64,000 nt of DNA from positions 11,927,501 through 11,991,500 of the forward strand of contig CM076961.1 of NCBI GenBank assembly GCA_039566865.1. Direction: 5' to 3'. The notes under the pieces are model-generated. The model was not told the DNA's origin. It ran no database searches and worked only from the letters and a program-made list of their open reading frames with translations. Positions 1 to 9,979 of this stretch are shown here, piece after piece. The position numbers and the translations under genes were made by a program. This DNA is from Aurelia coerulea (lineage: Eukaryota > Cnidaria > Scyphozoa > Semaeostomeae > Ulmaridae). Numbering within the stretch: position 1 is the stretch's first letter; every line of letters begins with the position of its first letter.

Positions 1-167
1 GATGTTCTTCAGGTGTTGATCGATATCGTCCAGGTAATGACCGCCGCAAGCACCTTTGCATTTGGAACAATCTGATCCCCATGCCTGTAACTGATCTGCA
101 ATAGGCATTGGAAACAATGAGATATCAGGACCATTAGGGTACCATTCTGCTTTGATGTCTCTACCGG
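1..167 (-). CDS. Downstream exon of an uncharacterised host-type gene, partial
   Basis: Read on the minus strand, a polypyrimidine stretch ending TTTCAG closes at 168 and an open frame runs from 167 to the window edge. The translation begins GRDIKAEWYPNGPD and includes a Cys-rich segment, DCSKCKGACGGHYL. The exon takes two bases to complete its first codon, which fits the single base left by the exon ending at 694 (codon G|CC), so the two join in phase. From memory, WYPNGP followed by paired CxxC motifs occurs in a family of uncharacterised cnidarian proteins; I know of no function. The 3' end lies outside the window. The exon itself shows no damage, but upstream exons of the same gene are broken. 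Confidence 0.6.
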
Positions 168-693
168 CTGAAATTTGAAATAAGCACATTTCCAGTATTA
201 ACATATATCTTTTGCACTTTTTATTACAGAAGCCCTGCAGAGGGGGCGGATGTCTGACCGGATGCCCAATCGATGGGGGTTTGGAGAACGTTTTCTTCCG
301 AATGACCTCCAGTCCGGCCAAACTTTTGCAACTTCTCATAATGGTGAAATTTCAAGCAAAAAGTTACATATCATGACATAAAACATGATAGAATATATAG
401 AGAATTCCATTGCGACTCTATTTGTAGCAGTTTATGTTTTTAATAAGTAGTTTTGCATTAACTAAGCAGCTTACGTCAGTCAGATTTCAATATCAATTCC
501 CCGTCGTGATATCCTGGGTTCAAGAGACTCAATAAAAAAGGACAAAATACGAAAAGAGGAAAAAAGCCTCAAAAACAAATGTAAAGTAGGAGTAAAGTTA
601 AACTGTATTATTAAATTGTATTAAAGTAAAACGATTTAAAAACATTTTTATGGAGGCTCTAGAACCCAGGACACCATCTGGAGAGAAGCTTAC
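168..693 (-). other. Intron of the uncharacterised host-type gene
   Basis: Bounded on the minus strand by a GTAAGC donor (GT at 693-692) and a TTTCAG acceptor (AG at 169-168). It is 526 bp, AT-rich, and I see no gene or repeat in it. The phase match across it is the main support. Confidence 0.55.
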
Positions 694-1302
694 CTCTGCA
701 TCTGGGATGATAACATGTGGGTCGTCCACAGCACTGTAAGAATAATATATACTTTTCCAGCAAGCTTTTATCCATGTGTGTATTTCGTGCAGCCCAAACA
801 TCTTCAAAGTACTTGAATAGAAGAGGCTGTTGATCTTTCAAAGTTTGCTTTGCTTTTTTTGTACCTCTGAGGTAAATCTGCAAGTCGGACCTTCTTTGTT
901 TTTTCTCGTGATCCTCAACACCTGGATAAAGCTTCAGCTCTGTTTTCATACACGGTGTACCGTTTACTCTTTCGATGAATTGTTTTACAGCAGTCCTCAT
1001 ATTTTCTTTGAACTTTTGCTCACTGAATTCTCCCTTATCATCAACAGGGGGCCCGTTCATGGTAGATGGTATAAAGAGGTTGCTATGCCCTCGTGAGGTA
1101 CATCCATTTTACAGCTCAGTTCGATTTAGGAAGCTATCCCCACTGCATCTTGTCGTAACGATTGTTGACTTTGTTTCTTTCTGGATGTGCCTTTCAGTCC
1201 AAAGAAATTGAACCTCTGCATGTCCAGGGCCCTCGTCAGTTGCACCATCAACTCTTACACACTCTACTTCTTTCCAGCCATTCCCATCACTTCTTTCAAA
1301 TA
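694..1302 (-). pseudogene. Main exon of the uncharacterised host-type gene, with an in-frame stop
   Basis: One minus-strand frame runs from about 1302 to a GTAAGC donor at 693. It starts ERSDGNGWKEVECVRVDGA, continues through HAEVQFLWTERH and NLFIPSTMNGPP, and ends in a Cys/His-rich motif, CCGRPTCYHPRC. A single TAA stop at 1111-1109 interrupts otherwise continuous coding. From memory, the order SDGNGW, EVQFxWTE, NLFIPST and CCxxxxCxHPxC is that of a family of uncharacterised cnidarian proteins; its role is unknown and no domain can be named. The 5' border is a junction with a reverse-transcriptase fragment in the same frame. The gene copy looks inactive unless the stop is a sequencing error or polymorphism. 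Confidence 0.6.
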
Positions 1303-2445
1303 ACGACTTATTAAGATTGTTTGGAAACCATTCACTTATCTTAAAGGCATCATTCTCTAGTTTTGCGATAACATTCTCGACATTAGGACCACATACATAT
1401 ATTGTTGTATCGTCCGCGCAGTTGCAGACTTCGGTCTCTTCTAAGAACAGAAACATGTCATTCAGATAGATGTTAAACAAAAGGAGCCCCAAGACTGAGC
1501 CTTGTGGTACACCCTGATTGGTTTTTGTCCACGTACTGAACGAACCATTCACCTTTAGCCTCTGCTTCCCGCTTTCGAGATAGCTATGCAAAAATAGCAA
1601 GGCAGATCTACTGAAACCATACGCATTCAATTTTGCGATTAGTAATTCGTGATCTAGACAATCAAAAGCCTTGGAGAGGTCTATCAAAAGAGCCCCCGCA
1701 ACGCCTCCGTTGTCCATCGACTTTTTACAGGTTTCTATTAGACTTAGAAATGCATGCTATGTGCCATAGCCCTGCCGAAAACCACATAAAAGGGGAGACA
1801 GGAAACTTTGGATGAATGGTAGCATTTGATCTTGCATTAACCGTTCGAAAATTTTTGAGATCGATGGTAAAACAGTTATTGGTCGATAATTCTTTTTTGA
1901 AAAGGCATCTTCTTGTTTAAAGAGTGAAGATATATCTCCAGCCTTCAGTTCTGCAGGAAACATGCCCTTAGACATATGCGAGTTAAACAGTATTTGGATG
2001 ACAACACAAAATACGTCAGAGTTTTCCTCAAGGCTTCTTGCTGGTATACTATCAATTGGAGAGGCCTTATTCACATTATGTTGGTTTACTTTGGTAGCAA
2101 TATCACCGGCGAAAACTTCCCTAAACTCAAATTGGCTGGTGACCTTGATATTCTCTCTGATTTTGCAAATACTTGGATGAGCATCATATTTCCTGAGAGC
2201 TTTTTCTACGGGATCTTGTATGTCATTTGCTGGAAGCAAAACTGGGTCACAAGCAGAGATCCCTAAACTGTCCGTTATAGTTGCGAAATGATGATTGAAG
2301 ATCTCTGCAATTTCTGAGTCCTTAGTTATCATTTTACCGTTTTCAATAAGAGTAAAAAAAGAGCTTACCTGGACCTTATCTGAAAAGATTGGTTTCACAG
2401 TCTTCCAGAAATTACGATTATCCGCAAGGTTACCAAGGTTAAGGT
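1303..2445 (-). mobile_element. LINE reverse-transcriptase fragment inside the host-type gene (pseudogene)
   Basis: A minus-strand RT of the CR1/L2-like non-LTR class. It opens with a linker (RNFWKTVKPIFSDKV, EIFNHHFATITDSLGI), then fingers (KKNYRPITVLPSISKIFERL), palm (LIDLSKAFDCLDHELL), GVPQGSVLG, and the catalytic box CADDTT with its Asp pair near 1414. It stops at EWFPNNLNKS, so the C-terminal thumb and 3' UTR are missing, and the endonuclease is missing at the other end. A TAG at 1759-1757 replaces what is probably a Gln codon. Losing the 3' end is unusual, because LINE insertions normally keep it and lose the 5' end. The frame matches the host-type sequence on both sides. Borders are estimated to within about 15 bp. 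Confidence 0.8.
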
Positions 2446-2748
2446 TACCACAAACCCCGAAGTACCCCTCACTAAGTACACGCTTAGCTTTTTCCCACAA
2501 GACCCATTCGATTCGATTTTCAGACATTACTTTAAATATTCTCAATGAGCAAAACTCTTGCTCGTCGTCAAGGTAATGAATGAAAGTGTCAACCCAGTTT
2601 TTTTGTTGCTCATCCGAAGATTCCCCCCTTACAGCAATGATGCAGAAAGGCGTACAAATTTCTCTGGTTTTGCCTTCAACATGAACATGAAATGTAGAGC
2701 TCATAACTCCATTTTCAGATTAATGATTTCTTCCCAAGGTATGCCAAA
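2446..2748 (-). pseudogene. Upstream exon of the uncharacterised host-type gene, frameshifted
   Basis: Minus-strand exon with an acceptor (ACCTTACAG, AG at 2750-2749) followed by FGIPWEEIINLKMEL, which meets a stop. After a frame change near 2704 it continues as SSTFHVHVEGKTREICTPFC, NWVDTFIHYLDDE and RIEWVLWEKAKRVLSEG. The tail runs in frame into the RT fragment near 2445. I infer it is the upstream half of the gene whose downstream half starts near 1302, because both are host-like, on the same strand and in the same frame, and both match remembered members of one cnidarian family. One indel plus the RT insertion make it a pseudogene. Confidence 0.5.
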
Positions 2749-3599
2749 CTGTAAGGTTAAATGTCAAGCATATAACTAGAATCAATAGATACTGCTAAAT
2801 TCATTGGTTTTTCCTCTGCGTTCAATCAAACGCCGGAAATTTTTGGGACACCCAGTATTTATATTTTGTCTTATCTTTCGCCATTTATCATAGGAACCAA
2901 CAAATATTTTTTTTAATTTATTCAATTTTGTCAAAGCTTTTGCCTTATTTCTAAGGCCTCATCAGCAAACTGAGTTGAGATGAGTTGAGTTGCGTTGCTG
3001 ATGAGGCATCAGAAGTGAGGTGAAAGCTTCAACACTATAAAACAAAGTAAGTTTGAGTGTTTAAAATAAACGAGCAACAAACAAGTAAAATACAGTTTTG
3101 TATAGCACTCGGGATAGCAGATTCTGCCAAAAGAAGAAATGCAACAGATATATCAAGATCAGAACTGAAATCGAAGCTACTATTTTTCTTTCGATCCCAT
3201 TCTTCTTTCAAGGCTACCATGAAGGCATATAAGACCATAGGGAAAGTTCAAATGCTAGCGTTTGGTTGCAATAGCTGTTTTTATAACAATAGCGGTATTT
3301 TGGAGAAATTTATTAATCTGGCATATAAGAAGCACTTTTAAGAATTTGATTTAACTTTGAATTACTTATCAATGACTACTCAGACAATTTTAGCTACTGA
3401 TGATCAGCAGAAGATGTTGCAAGTTAGGGGGAAATGCAGGTAATCAGTTGCTATTAGCAGGCAATATGATTGTAAACAAATCAAAGACAGACAATAGCTA
3501 TTTGAAAGTGAAGGAAATATCGTAGATTTAAATCAAATGCTTCAAGTATGAGTTAATACCAGAACTATAATAAGATAGTAACAGTAAACTTGGTCTTAC
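2749..3599. other. Non-coding stretch with one hairpin
   Basis: No supportable gene. The only structure I see is a perfect 13 bp inverted repeat, GCCTCATCAGCAA at 2956-2968 and its complement at 2995-3007, with a 26-base loop of GAGTT-rich sequence. Confidence 0.6.
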
Positions 3600-3775
3600 C
3601 CTGACAGCTTATTGATACCTGCTGAGCTTGCTGTAAAATTCATGTCTGGCCTATCGGTGTTCTTTCTGTCGATGGTCATGACTTCCTCACTTACCCAGAC
3701 ATACTCGTCTGCAATCTCGGCAGATGCCCAAACCCACAAATTGTTACTTGTTGTGGCGCCTGGCTTGTCGACAGT
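3600..3775 (-). CDS. Internal exon of a possible large minus-strand host gene (third visible exon)
   Basis: Minus-strand exon of 176 bases between a good acceptor (pyrimidine-rich, ending TATTGCAG) and a GTAAGA donor. It starts in phase 0 and ends with two extra bases. The peptide opens TVDKPGATTSNNLWVWASAE and includes EYVWVSEEVMTIDRK and TASSAGINKLSG. I do not recognise a domain. Its phase-0 start matches the phase-0 end of the exon at 26602-26807, which supports one gene with very long introns. An extracellular or receptor-like region is conceivable from the Ser/Thr-rich, helix-like composition, but that is a guess. Confidence 0.55.
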
Positions 3776-3838
3776 CTGCAATATAGAAATGAATATATTC
3801 TGATTATTCATGCGAACTTGACTTGATATTTTAATATA

Positions 3839-4443
3839 GAGTGGAGTCGCCCATTACGCCCATGTTGTCTTCGCCCATTATGCACATTACTGGTGATATC
3901 ACCAACTAATTGAAAAAAATGTGTGAAAGTTTGAATCAAATCAATCAACTCTATATAGGGACTTTTGAAGGTTATGAAGATGGGGGTAAAAATTGACCTT
4001 TTTGCTAGGCGTCGCCCATTATAGCCCTAGTTCAAACAAGTTACGCCACCCTGCAGGAAAAAGTTAAAATAAGAAAAATAGTTTAAATTACAATTATTTA
4101 TTTGTTGATGAGCACATTAAACGCAAAAAATTCAATTTGACTTTGCATTAAGTTCGGGATAACGGGTATTTTAGGAAGGCTGGTTTCACCTCGAATAGAA
4201 ATCGATGTTTCATAACTGCCTATTGAGCTTACAGAATCGATTTGACATGTCCCTGAATTATTTCGTAGGGCTTCGATGCAAGGAAACTGAAACTTCAGTG
4301 AACGTCAAATTTTGTTAAAACTGACGTTAGCAAAGGTTTACCGCGCAATTCCAATTTGTTTACTTGTTCCCAGTCTCCTGAAATTTAATTTCTCTTACTA
4401 AGCGGCCACAATGGGCGACAGGCCATAATGAGTGATGCTACTC
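3839..4443. mobile_element. TA-flanked MITE, mariner-like
   Basis: A 605 bp non-coding block flanked by TA on both sides (3837-3838 and 4444-4445). Its ends are imperfect inverted repeats: GAGTGGAGTCGCCCATTACG on the left, and GAGTAGCATCACTCATTATG read inward from the right. The motif CGCCCATTA recurs inside near 3890 and 4013. It lies in what may be an intron of the minus-strand host gene. Confidence 0.4.
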
Positions 4444-4445
4444 TA

Positions 4446-4990
4446 TACAAATTCCTACTGTTAAGTTTTTGCAATTATTTCATAGGTAACTATTTTCCCC
4501 CAAATCATTCTTTAATTTCTTGTTCTCAATATTCGTCATTTCTCAGCTCTACGTCGCCTTCATCATTACGCAAGTATATGAGCTTCATGGAGAAAACTCT
4601 TATTCTTACTACGCCAATCTCATACGTAAAACATTTTTATGCCTTCCTGTTGTTTATTGCTAAGAAGCGCGCATGCGCAAGCGGTCATCTAGGTGTGTTC
4701 GATTGAGGTCGGACCATGGACCATTGAGTATTTTCCAAACAACAACAACAACAGGCTGTGTAGTATCGCGTTTTTCTGGCTAGGCTGTAAACACTGGACT
4801 GCGAGTGAGAACTGCGATTTCGGGAGGGGAGCTGGCACACATTTATGGTGAGAAGAAGAAGGAAATTTTCACAGATTCTAGTAAATATCGAATCGTTTTT
4901 TACATCTCATTTCATAGCAAATATGAGTGGATTTCTTTTTATCTTGTCTGTTGTTTTTACTGTTCTGCAGCGAACAGGTTTCAAAAGTGG
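4446..4990. other. No gene seen
   Basis: AT-rich sequence with a short CAA run near 4741-4752. The 5' boundary of the Helitron probably falls in or just after this stretch, but I cannot place the terminal TC. Confidence 0.4.
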
Positions 4991-5024
4991 CAGGAAGATG
5001 TCACCAAAGAGGAGGGCCTAGGCG

Positions 5025-5341
5025 TTGCTCACGCTCTCAAGAATAAACAGCAGGAGGTGGATAAAGAACCAATGCTCAAAGTTGAGAAGGCTAATTGGAA
5101 GGAACTGTGGTATTAGGTCTAATGATACCTGCATTAGTTTTTCAAGTTATTCCTTGTTTTCTCTTTTTCTTTTAGCAGTAGATATTGAATTAAACCCTAG
5201 ACCAACAGCTACATCAAGTAACAGCCACCCTTAAAATTCAGTTTTGGAGTTGCCAATGTTAGTTTCGAGAGGAAAACACCAAAGGGGTGCATCATTAAGT
5301 GAAGAATCACGCGGAAGACAGTGTGCTTTTATGGCACGAAC
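5025..5341 (+). pseudogene. Helitron polyprotein leader with a degenerate 2A-like peptide
   Basis: The frame from 5025 carries a hydrophobic stretch (SLFSLFLLAV) followed by DIELNPRP at 5181-5204. This resembles the 2A ribosome-skipping motif DxExNPGP, but the Gly before the last Pro is Arg, so skipping would not be expected. After one TAA (5232-5234) the same frame continues to GASLSEESRGRQCAFMA and runs into the insertion at 5342. With one copy of the 8 bp target removed, it continues at 8604 as RTSLSYNHHAVAVTDWQPET. The GRQC segment may hold a catalytic Cys of a peptidase-like domain; this is inference. A LINE leader is the alternative, but the shared frame favours the Helitron. Confidence 0.5.
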
Positions 5342-8300
5342 CAGCATAGCTGTCAAATCTTTTCTTTTGTCAAAAGATCCCGTGGGGTTCTGACTCACGC
5401 TCTGATCAGATCGTATTTTCTCCTATGATTGACCAATCAGGTGCCGTCGTTGTGTTTACTTCCGCGTTTCGCAGCAAAAACTTAGGCCATTTTCGGCCGT
5501 TTTGACCACTCTCCGGAAAAAATCATTGCACGATCGGATAAATCGAATTTCGTCAAAATTTCAATTGGAGAAGATTCTCCATGCTTTGGACCATAAGTGT
5601 TTTCGGTATGGCTTTGCGATCACTAAAAATAGCAAAATTGTGGTATTTTTAAGCTCACTGCAGTCATTCATCGGTTACAGACTCTATGATTAGCAAAAAG
5701 AAGAGTAGAAAACTGAAAATCTGAAGAAGAACTAGTGCATACACATACCTCAGATGGATTTAATAACAAACATCCACTTTTTCTGCCGCGATCTACAGCA
5801 AGTTTCACCAGCAAATAACACAGTCAACAAAAATAGGCGCGAGAACTTGAATGATCAGCTACATGCCATCGTCGAGTGAGAACAACATCCGATTCCAATG
5901 AACAGAAATATGAATAAATCAACGGTGAATAACGAATACATGAACTTGCCATGCTGAAGATTACGGGAGTAGCTGTACGTCCACTCTGGCCCAGAAAGAA
6001 CAATTTTGTGATGTCTCTTTCGATAAACCATCTATGGATAAACCGTGCCACCATTCCTTTATCCAACTGCGACTATCGTTGCCAGATGGAAACCGGCAAT
6101 AACATTACCAAAACGATGTACGAATTGATCGGTCACATCCCATCTTTTATTGCAAGAAAAATGTCTATCGTCTTATGGTCTAGCAGGCTAGCAGCTTCAT
6201 GAAACAGAACTGAAATGCTAGGTTTAGTGCTCTTACCAATACGAATAACGAGAAGAAATGTACATCTTATTTTCATAACGAGTAAAGAAGATCGATCTTT
6301 TCGACATTTGAAATACTATTTATAGAAACTCCTCATGTCAATTTCACATTTTGGGCGGATATCATAAAAAATATTTTAATTTTTAGAAGTCCTTCGTTCG
6401 AAAATCACCCCTTCACAGTCAAGCAACACAGTAGCATCAAAGTAAAGTTGGGCAGTTTGCAAACTCATTGCCCATTCATGGAAGAACAACCCTATTTTTT
6501 GTAAGATTCTGCAACTTTCATCCAATAAAGAAAGCTCCTCAAAATTCTCATTTTCTGAGTACAAAATGTTTCGTAAGAGTTTCTTAAAAGTTCCCTCAAA
6601 TTTATATCGGTGGTGTAGGATCTCTGGGATCTCCTGTACCTTTAGATAAAATTTGTGTGGCAAATTATGAAATCATGCCACAACAGTGTAGATCACATAC
6701 GAAGTCTCATGTAAGAAATTACTAAAAGAAAAGTGAAAGTATTGTGTTCCAGTTTCAAAGAATTTATATTCTAGGTGACCTGAGAGTTCAGTTTCTTGAC
6801 ATTTTTCTTATGATAGCGGACCTCTATCAATGCAACAGCCTACACTTTTTCTGCAGGAAACTGCTTGAAGGAAACCGTTGCTGCCTCTTCCATAAATTAA
6901 GAAACTCTATTAGAAGCGATGAAAGGTTATTTCAAATTTAAGGAACTTTTTCAAAGTAAGTTATGAGTTGCAAAAAATGTTTTCAACCAGAAATTGCATT
7001 ACCAACTCGAACTATTACTAAAAAGCAATAGTTTTTGTTATTATTTCGTTTTTTAACAATTCATTGGTTCAAAATGTGGTTCTGAATGAACGTCGACAAA
7101 CTGTCAGTTCGAATTTTGAAAATTTTGGAACCTTACAAGAAACTTTTTTATTAGAATCAAGCCTAAAGTAAATATAAAATTTTGGAAACTGAAACAAATT
7201 AATTTCACTTTTCGTTTGGTAACTTCTTACATGAGATTTCGTATGTGATCTACACTGTTGTGGCATGATTTCATAATTTGCCGCACAATTTTTGTCTAAG
7301 GCACAGGAGATCCCAGAGATCCTGCACCACCGATAGAAATTTGAGAGAAATTTTAAGAAACTCTTACGAAACATTTTGTACTCAGAAAATGATAATTTTG
7401 TGGAGCTTTCTTTCTTGGATGAAAGTTGTAGAATCTTACAAAAATAGGGTTGTTCTTCCATGAATGGGCAATGAGTTTGCAAACTGCCCAAATTTACTTT
7501 GATGCTACTGTGTTGCTTGACTGTGAAGGGGTGATTTTCTAACGAAGGACTTCTAAAAGATAAAATATTTTTTATGATATCCGCCCAAAATGTGAAATTG
7601 ACATGAGGAGTTTCTATAAATAGTATTTCAAATGTCGAAAAGATCGATCTTCTTTACTCGTTATGAAAATAAGATGTACATTTCTTCTTGTTATTCGTAT
7701 TGGTAAGAACACTAAACCTAGCGTTTCAGTTCTGTTTCATGAAGCTGCTAGCCTGCCAGACCATAAGACGATAGACATTTTTCTTGCAATAAAAGATGGG
7801 ATGTGACCGATCAATTCGTACATCGTTTTGGTAATGTTATTGCCGGTTTCCATCTGGCAACTATAGCCGCAGTTGGATAAAGGAATGGTGGCACGGTTTA
7901 TCCATAGATGGTTTATCGAAAGAGACATCACAAAATTGTTCTTTCAGGCCAGAGTGGACGTACAGCTACTCCCGTAATCTTCAGCATGGCAAGTTCATGT
8001 ATTCGTTATTCACCGTTGATTTATTCATATTTCTGTTCATTGGAATCGGATGTTGTTCTCACTCGACGATGGCATGTAGCTGATCATTCAAGTTCTCGCG
8101 CCTATTTTTGTTGACTGTGTTATTTGCTGGTGAAAATCGCTGTAGATCGCGGCAGAAAAAGTGGATGTTTGTTATTAAATCCATCTGAGGTATATGTATG
8201 CACTAGTTCTTCTTCAGATTTTCAGTTTTCTACTCTTCTTTTTGCTAATCATAGAGTCTGTAACCGATGAATGACTGCAGTGAGCTTAAAAATACCACAA

Positions 8301-8595
8301 TTTTGCTATCTTTAGTGATCGCAAAGCCATACCGAAAACACTTATGGTCCTAAGCATGGAGAATCTTCTCCAATTGAAATTTTGACGAAATTCGATTTAT
8401 CCGATCGTGCAATGATTTTTTCCGGAGAGTGGTCAAAACGGCCGAAAATGGCCTAAGTTTTGCTGCGAAACGCGGAAGTAAACACAACGACGGCACCTGA
8501 TTGGTCAATCATAGGAGAAAATGCGATCTGATCAGAGCTTGAGCCAGAACCCCACGGGATCTTTCGACAAAAGAAAAGATTTGACGGCTATGCTG
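5342..8595. mobile_element. Long foldback element A (3254 bp), 8 bp target duplication
   Basis: Two arms of about 1.46 kb face each other (about 5342-6800 and 7130-8595) around a spacer of about 330 bp. Identity looks high along the arms, with scattered substitutions and small indels, and is weaker near the centre. The ends read CAGCATAGCTGTCAAATC and its near-complement. GCACGAAC is duplicated exactly at 5334-5341 and 8596-8603. An 8 bp duplication with CAG/CTG ends fits hAT-like integration. Open frames in the arms (for example 5951-6202 and 7737-7931) are not transposase-like, so it is probably non-autonomous. The termini match those of the element at 42513-43228. Removing it restores the Helitron frame. 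Confidence 0.85.
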
Positions 8596-8603
8596 GCACG
8601 AAC

Positions 8604-9256
8604 CTCACTTTCTTATAACCATCATGCAGTGGCTGTTACAGATTGGCAGCCTGAGACAGTTGATGAAATTCTGGTGATTGCCAGTTTTTGAATGCATTAC
8701 AAAGAGGATTTATTCCTGATGCCCAAAATTTGTCAGTTGAGCAGCTGCCAACAGTTGTCTACCTTGCAAGATCAAATGAAGATAACAGTGACTTGCCCAT
8801 TGTGGCACCAAATGAAATATATAAACCCATTGTGGTATTGCCCCTTGTAGCAACAACATCAGAAATGCCAATTGAGGCACCCAACAATAGTGACTTTCCC
8901 ATTGTGGAAAAGAAAAGTGAATCACCCACTGTGGTGATAAAAAGTGAAGTGCCCATTGTGGGGACAAAAGCTACTGCTGCAAAACCAACTGAAACAAACA
9001 GCAAATTAAATGAATCTAATCAGACAGGAAGTGAAATTTCTTTTGGAAATATTTCTCAAAGCTCTTTTGCTAATGATGCACAAGATGATAATGATTCACC
9101 ATTCATTCCCTTGCATACAGCACTTGAAAATGTTTTCACAGATAACAACTATGCAATTTTCATATTAGATGGGTACATGGTATCTATTATTTCACAATCC
9201 TAACTCATGGTTTTATGTTTTTGATTCTCAGGCCAGAAACACTATTGGCATGCCAG
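8604..9256 (+). pseudogene. Helitron peptidase-like region
   Basis: Continues the leader frame after the foldback element: SYNHHAVAVTDWQPETVDEI, a frameshift near 8684, then NALQRGFIPDAQNLSVEQLP, a Pro/Val/Ser-rich low-complexity stretch (repeated PIV and SE motifs, 8760-8990), then NYAIFILDGY. After another frameshift near 9180 it reads FYVFDSQARNTIGMP. From memory, GRQC early and FxxFDSxAR late, with an acidic or His-containing strand between, occur in Cys-peptidase-like regions of some animal Helitron polyproteins. The function here is inferred, and the gene is broken. The frame is interrupted at 9257 by a MITE and resumes as GDKNGKAVLL. Confidence 0.5.
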
Positions 9257-9559
9257 CCTGTATGAAAATACAAGGCCATGTAATAGCCATGTACAATCCT
9301 TGTAGTTATGGCCTTGTAACCTTGTTAAAGCCTAGAATAGCCTTGCTGTAACCTTGTAAATGGCTTGAAAAATGCTAATTAGCCTTGTAGAAGCCTTGTG
9401 GAAACCTTGTGTTAGACTGGTTGCAGCTTGGAATCTTACTGATAGCCTTGTAATTTTCTTCCAAGGTTAGTACAAGGTCATAACAATGTCATAACCCCCT
9501 CTACAACGCTAAAACTTGGCCTGTACAAGGCCAAGTTTAGCCTTGTATTTTTGTACAGG
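9257..9559. mobile_element. MITE rich in CCTTGTA motifs
   Basis: About 303 bp with terminal inverted repeats: CCTGTATGAAAATACAAGG on the left, and CCTGTACAAAAATACAAGG read inward from the right. The heptamer CCTTGTA or CCTTGTG, or its complement, recurs about ten times inside. It interrupts the Helitron frame between IGMP and GDKNG. No clean target duplication is visible; three bases (CAG) are possible. Confidence 0.6.
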
Positions 9560-9979
9560 AGATAAGAATGGCAAGGCAGTGCTGTTGAATATAAAAAAAC
9601 ATATTTTCCTTGGAAAACTACCTGCAATTGTTAACCACTGCACTTAATGCTACTTTCTTTGAAGTGGTTTCTGTCACATTTGATAATTTGTATTGCTCAG
9701 AGTCACAGGAATTTACCATCACCATTAATCCAAAAAAAGGAAACTTTCAACTCAGGTCTCCAATAAAAGTAAAAACGAAAGTGAATGTAATAGACGGAAG
9801 CAGCTTGAAAAAATGCAACAGTATAAAACCCAATGTACATGGAAATAAAACTGAATCTAAAGAAGAAAAACAACTCTTGAGGGTGCGTTAGAATAGAGCC
9901 AGAAAGCTAGCAAATGAGACTGAATCTGAACAGGTGGAGCGGCTTGCAAAAATGCAACAGCATGCGAATATAAAACAGG

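Noticed and set aside
4428..4706. A 92-residue plus-strand gene
   Set aside because: It begins inside the right terminus of the MITE at 3839-4443 and shows no motif or splice context.
5025..5234. 5' end of a LINE with a 2A leader
   Set aside because: No endonuclease follows, and the same frame continues into Helitron-type sequence after one stop. Kept as a Helitron leader, with the LINE reading noted as an alternative.
5824..8114. Paired open frames of 60-140 residues in foldback element A
   Set aside because: Each appears twice because of the inverted arms, none has a transposase motif, and frames on the two strands overlap.
8710..9004. Minus-strand open frames opposite the Helitron peptidase region
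   Set aside because: Shadows of the plus-strand Val/Pro/Ser-rich low-complexity coding; composition is Trp/Phe-rich from reversed repeats.
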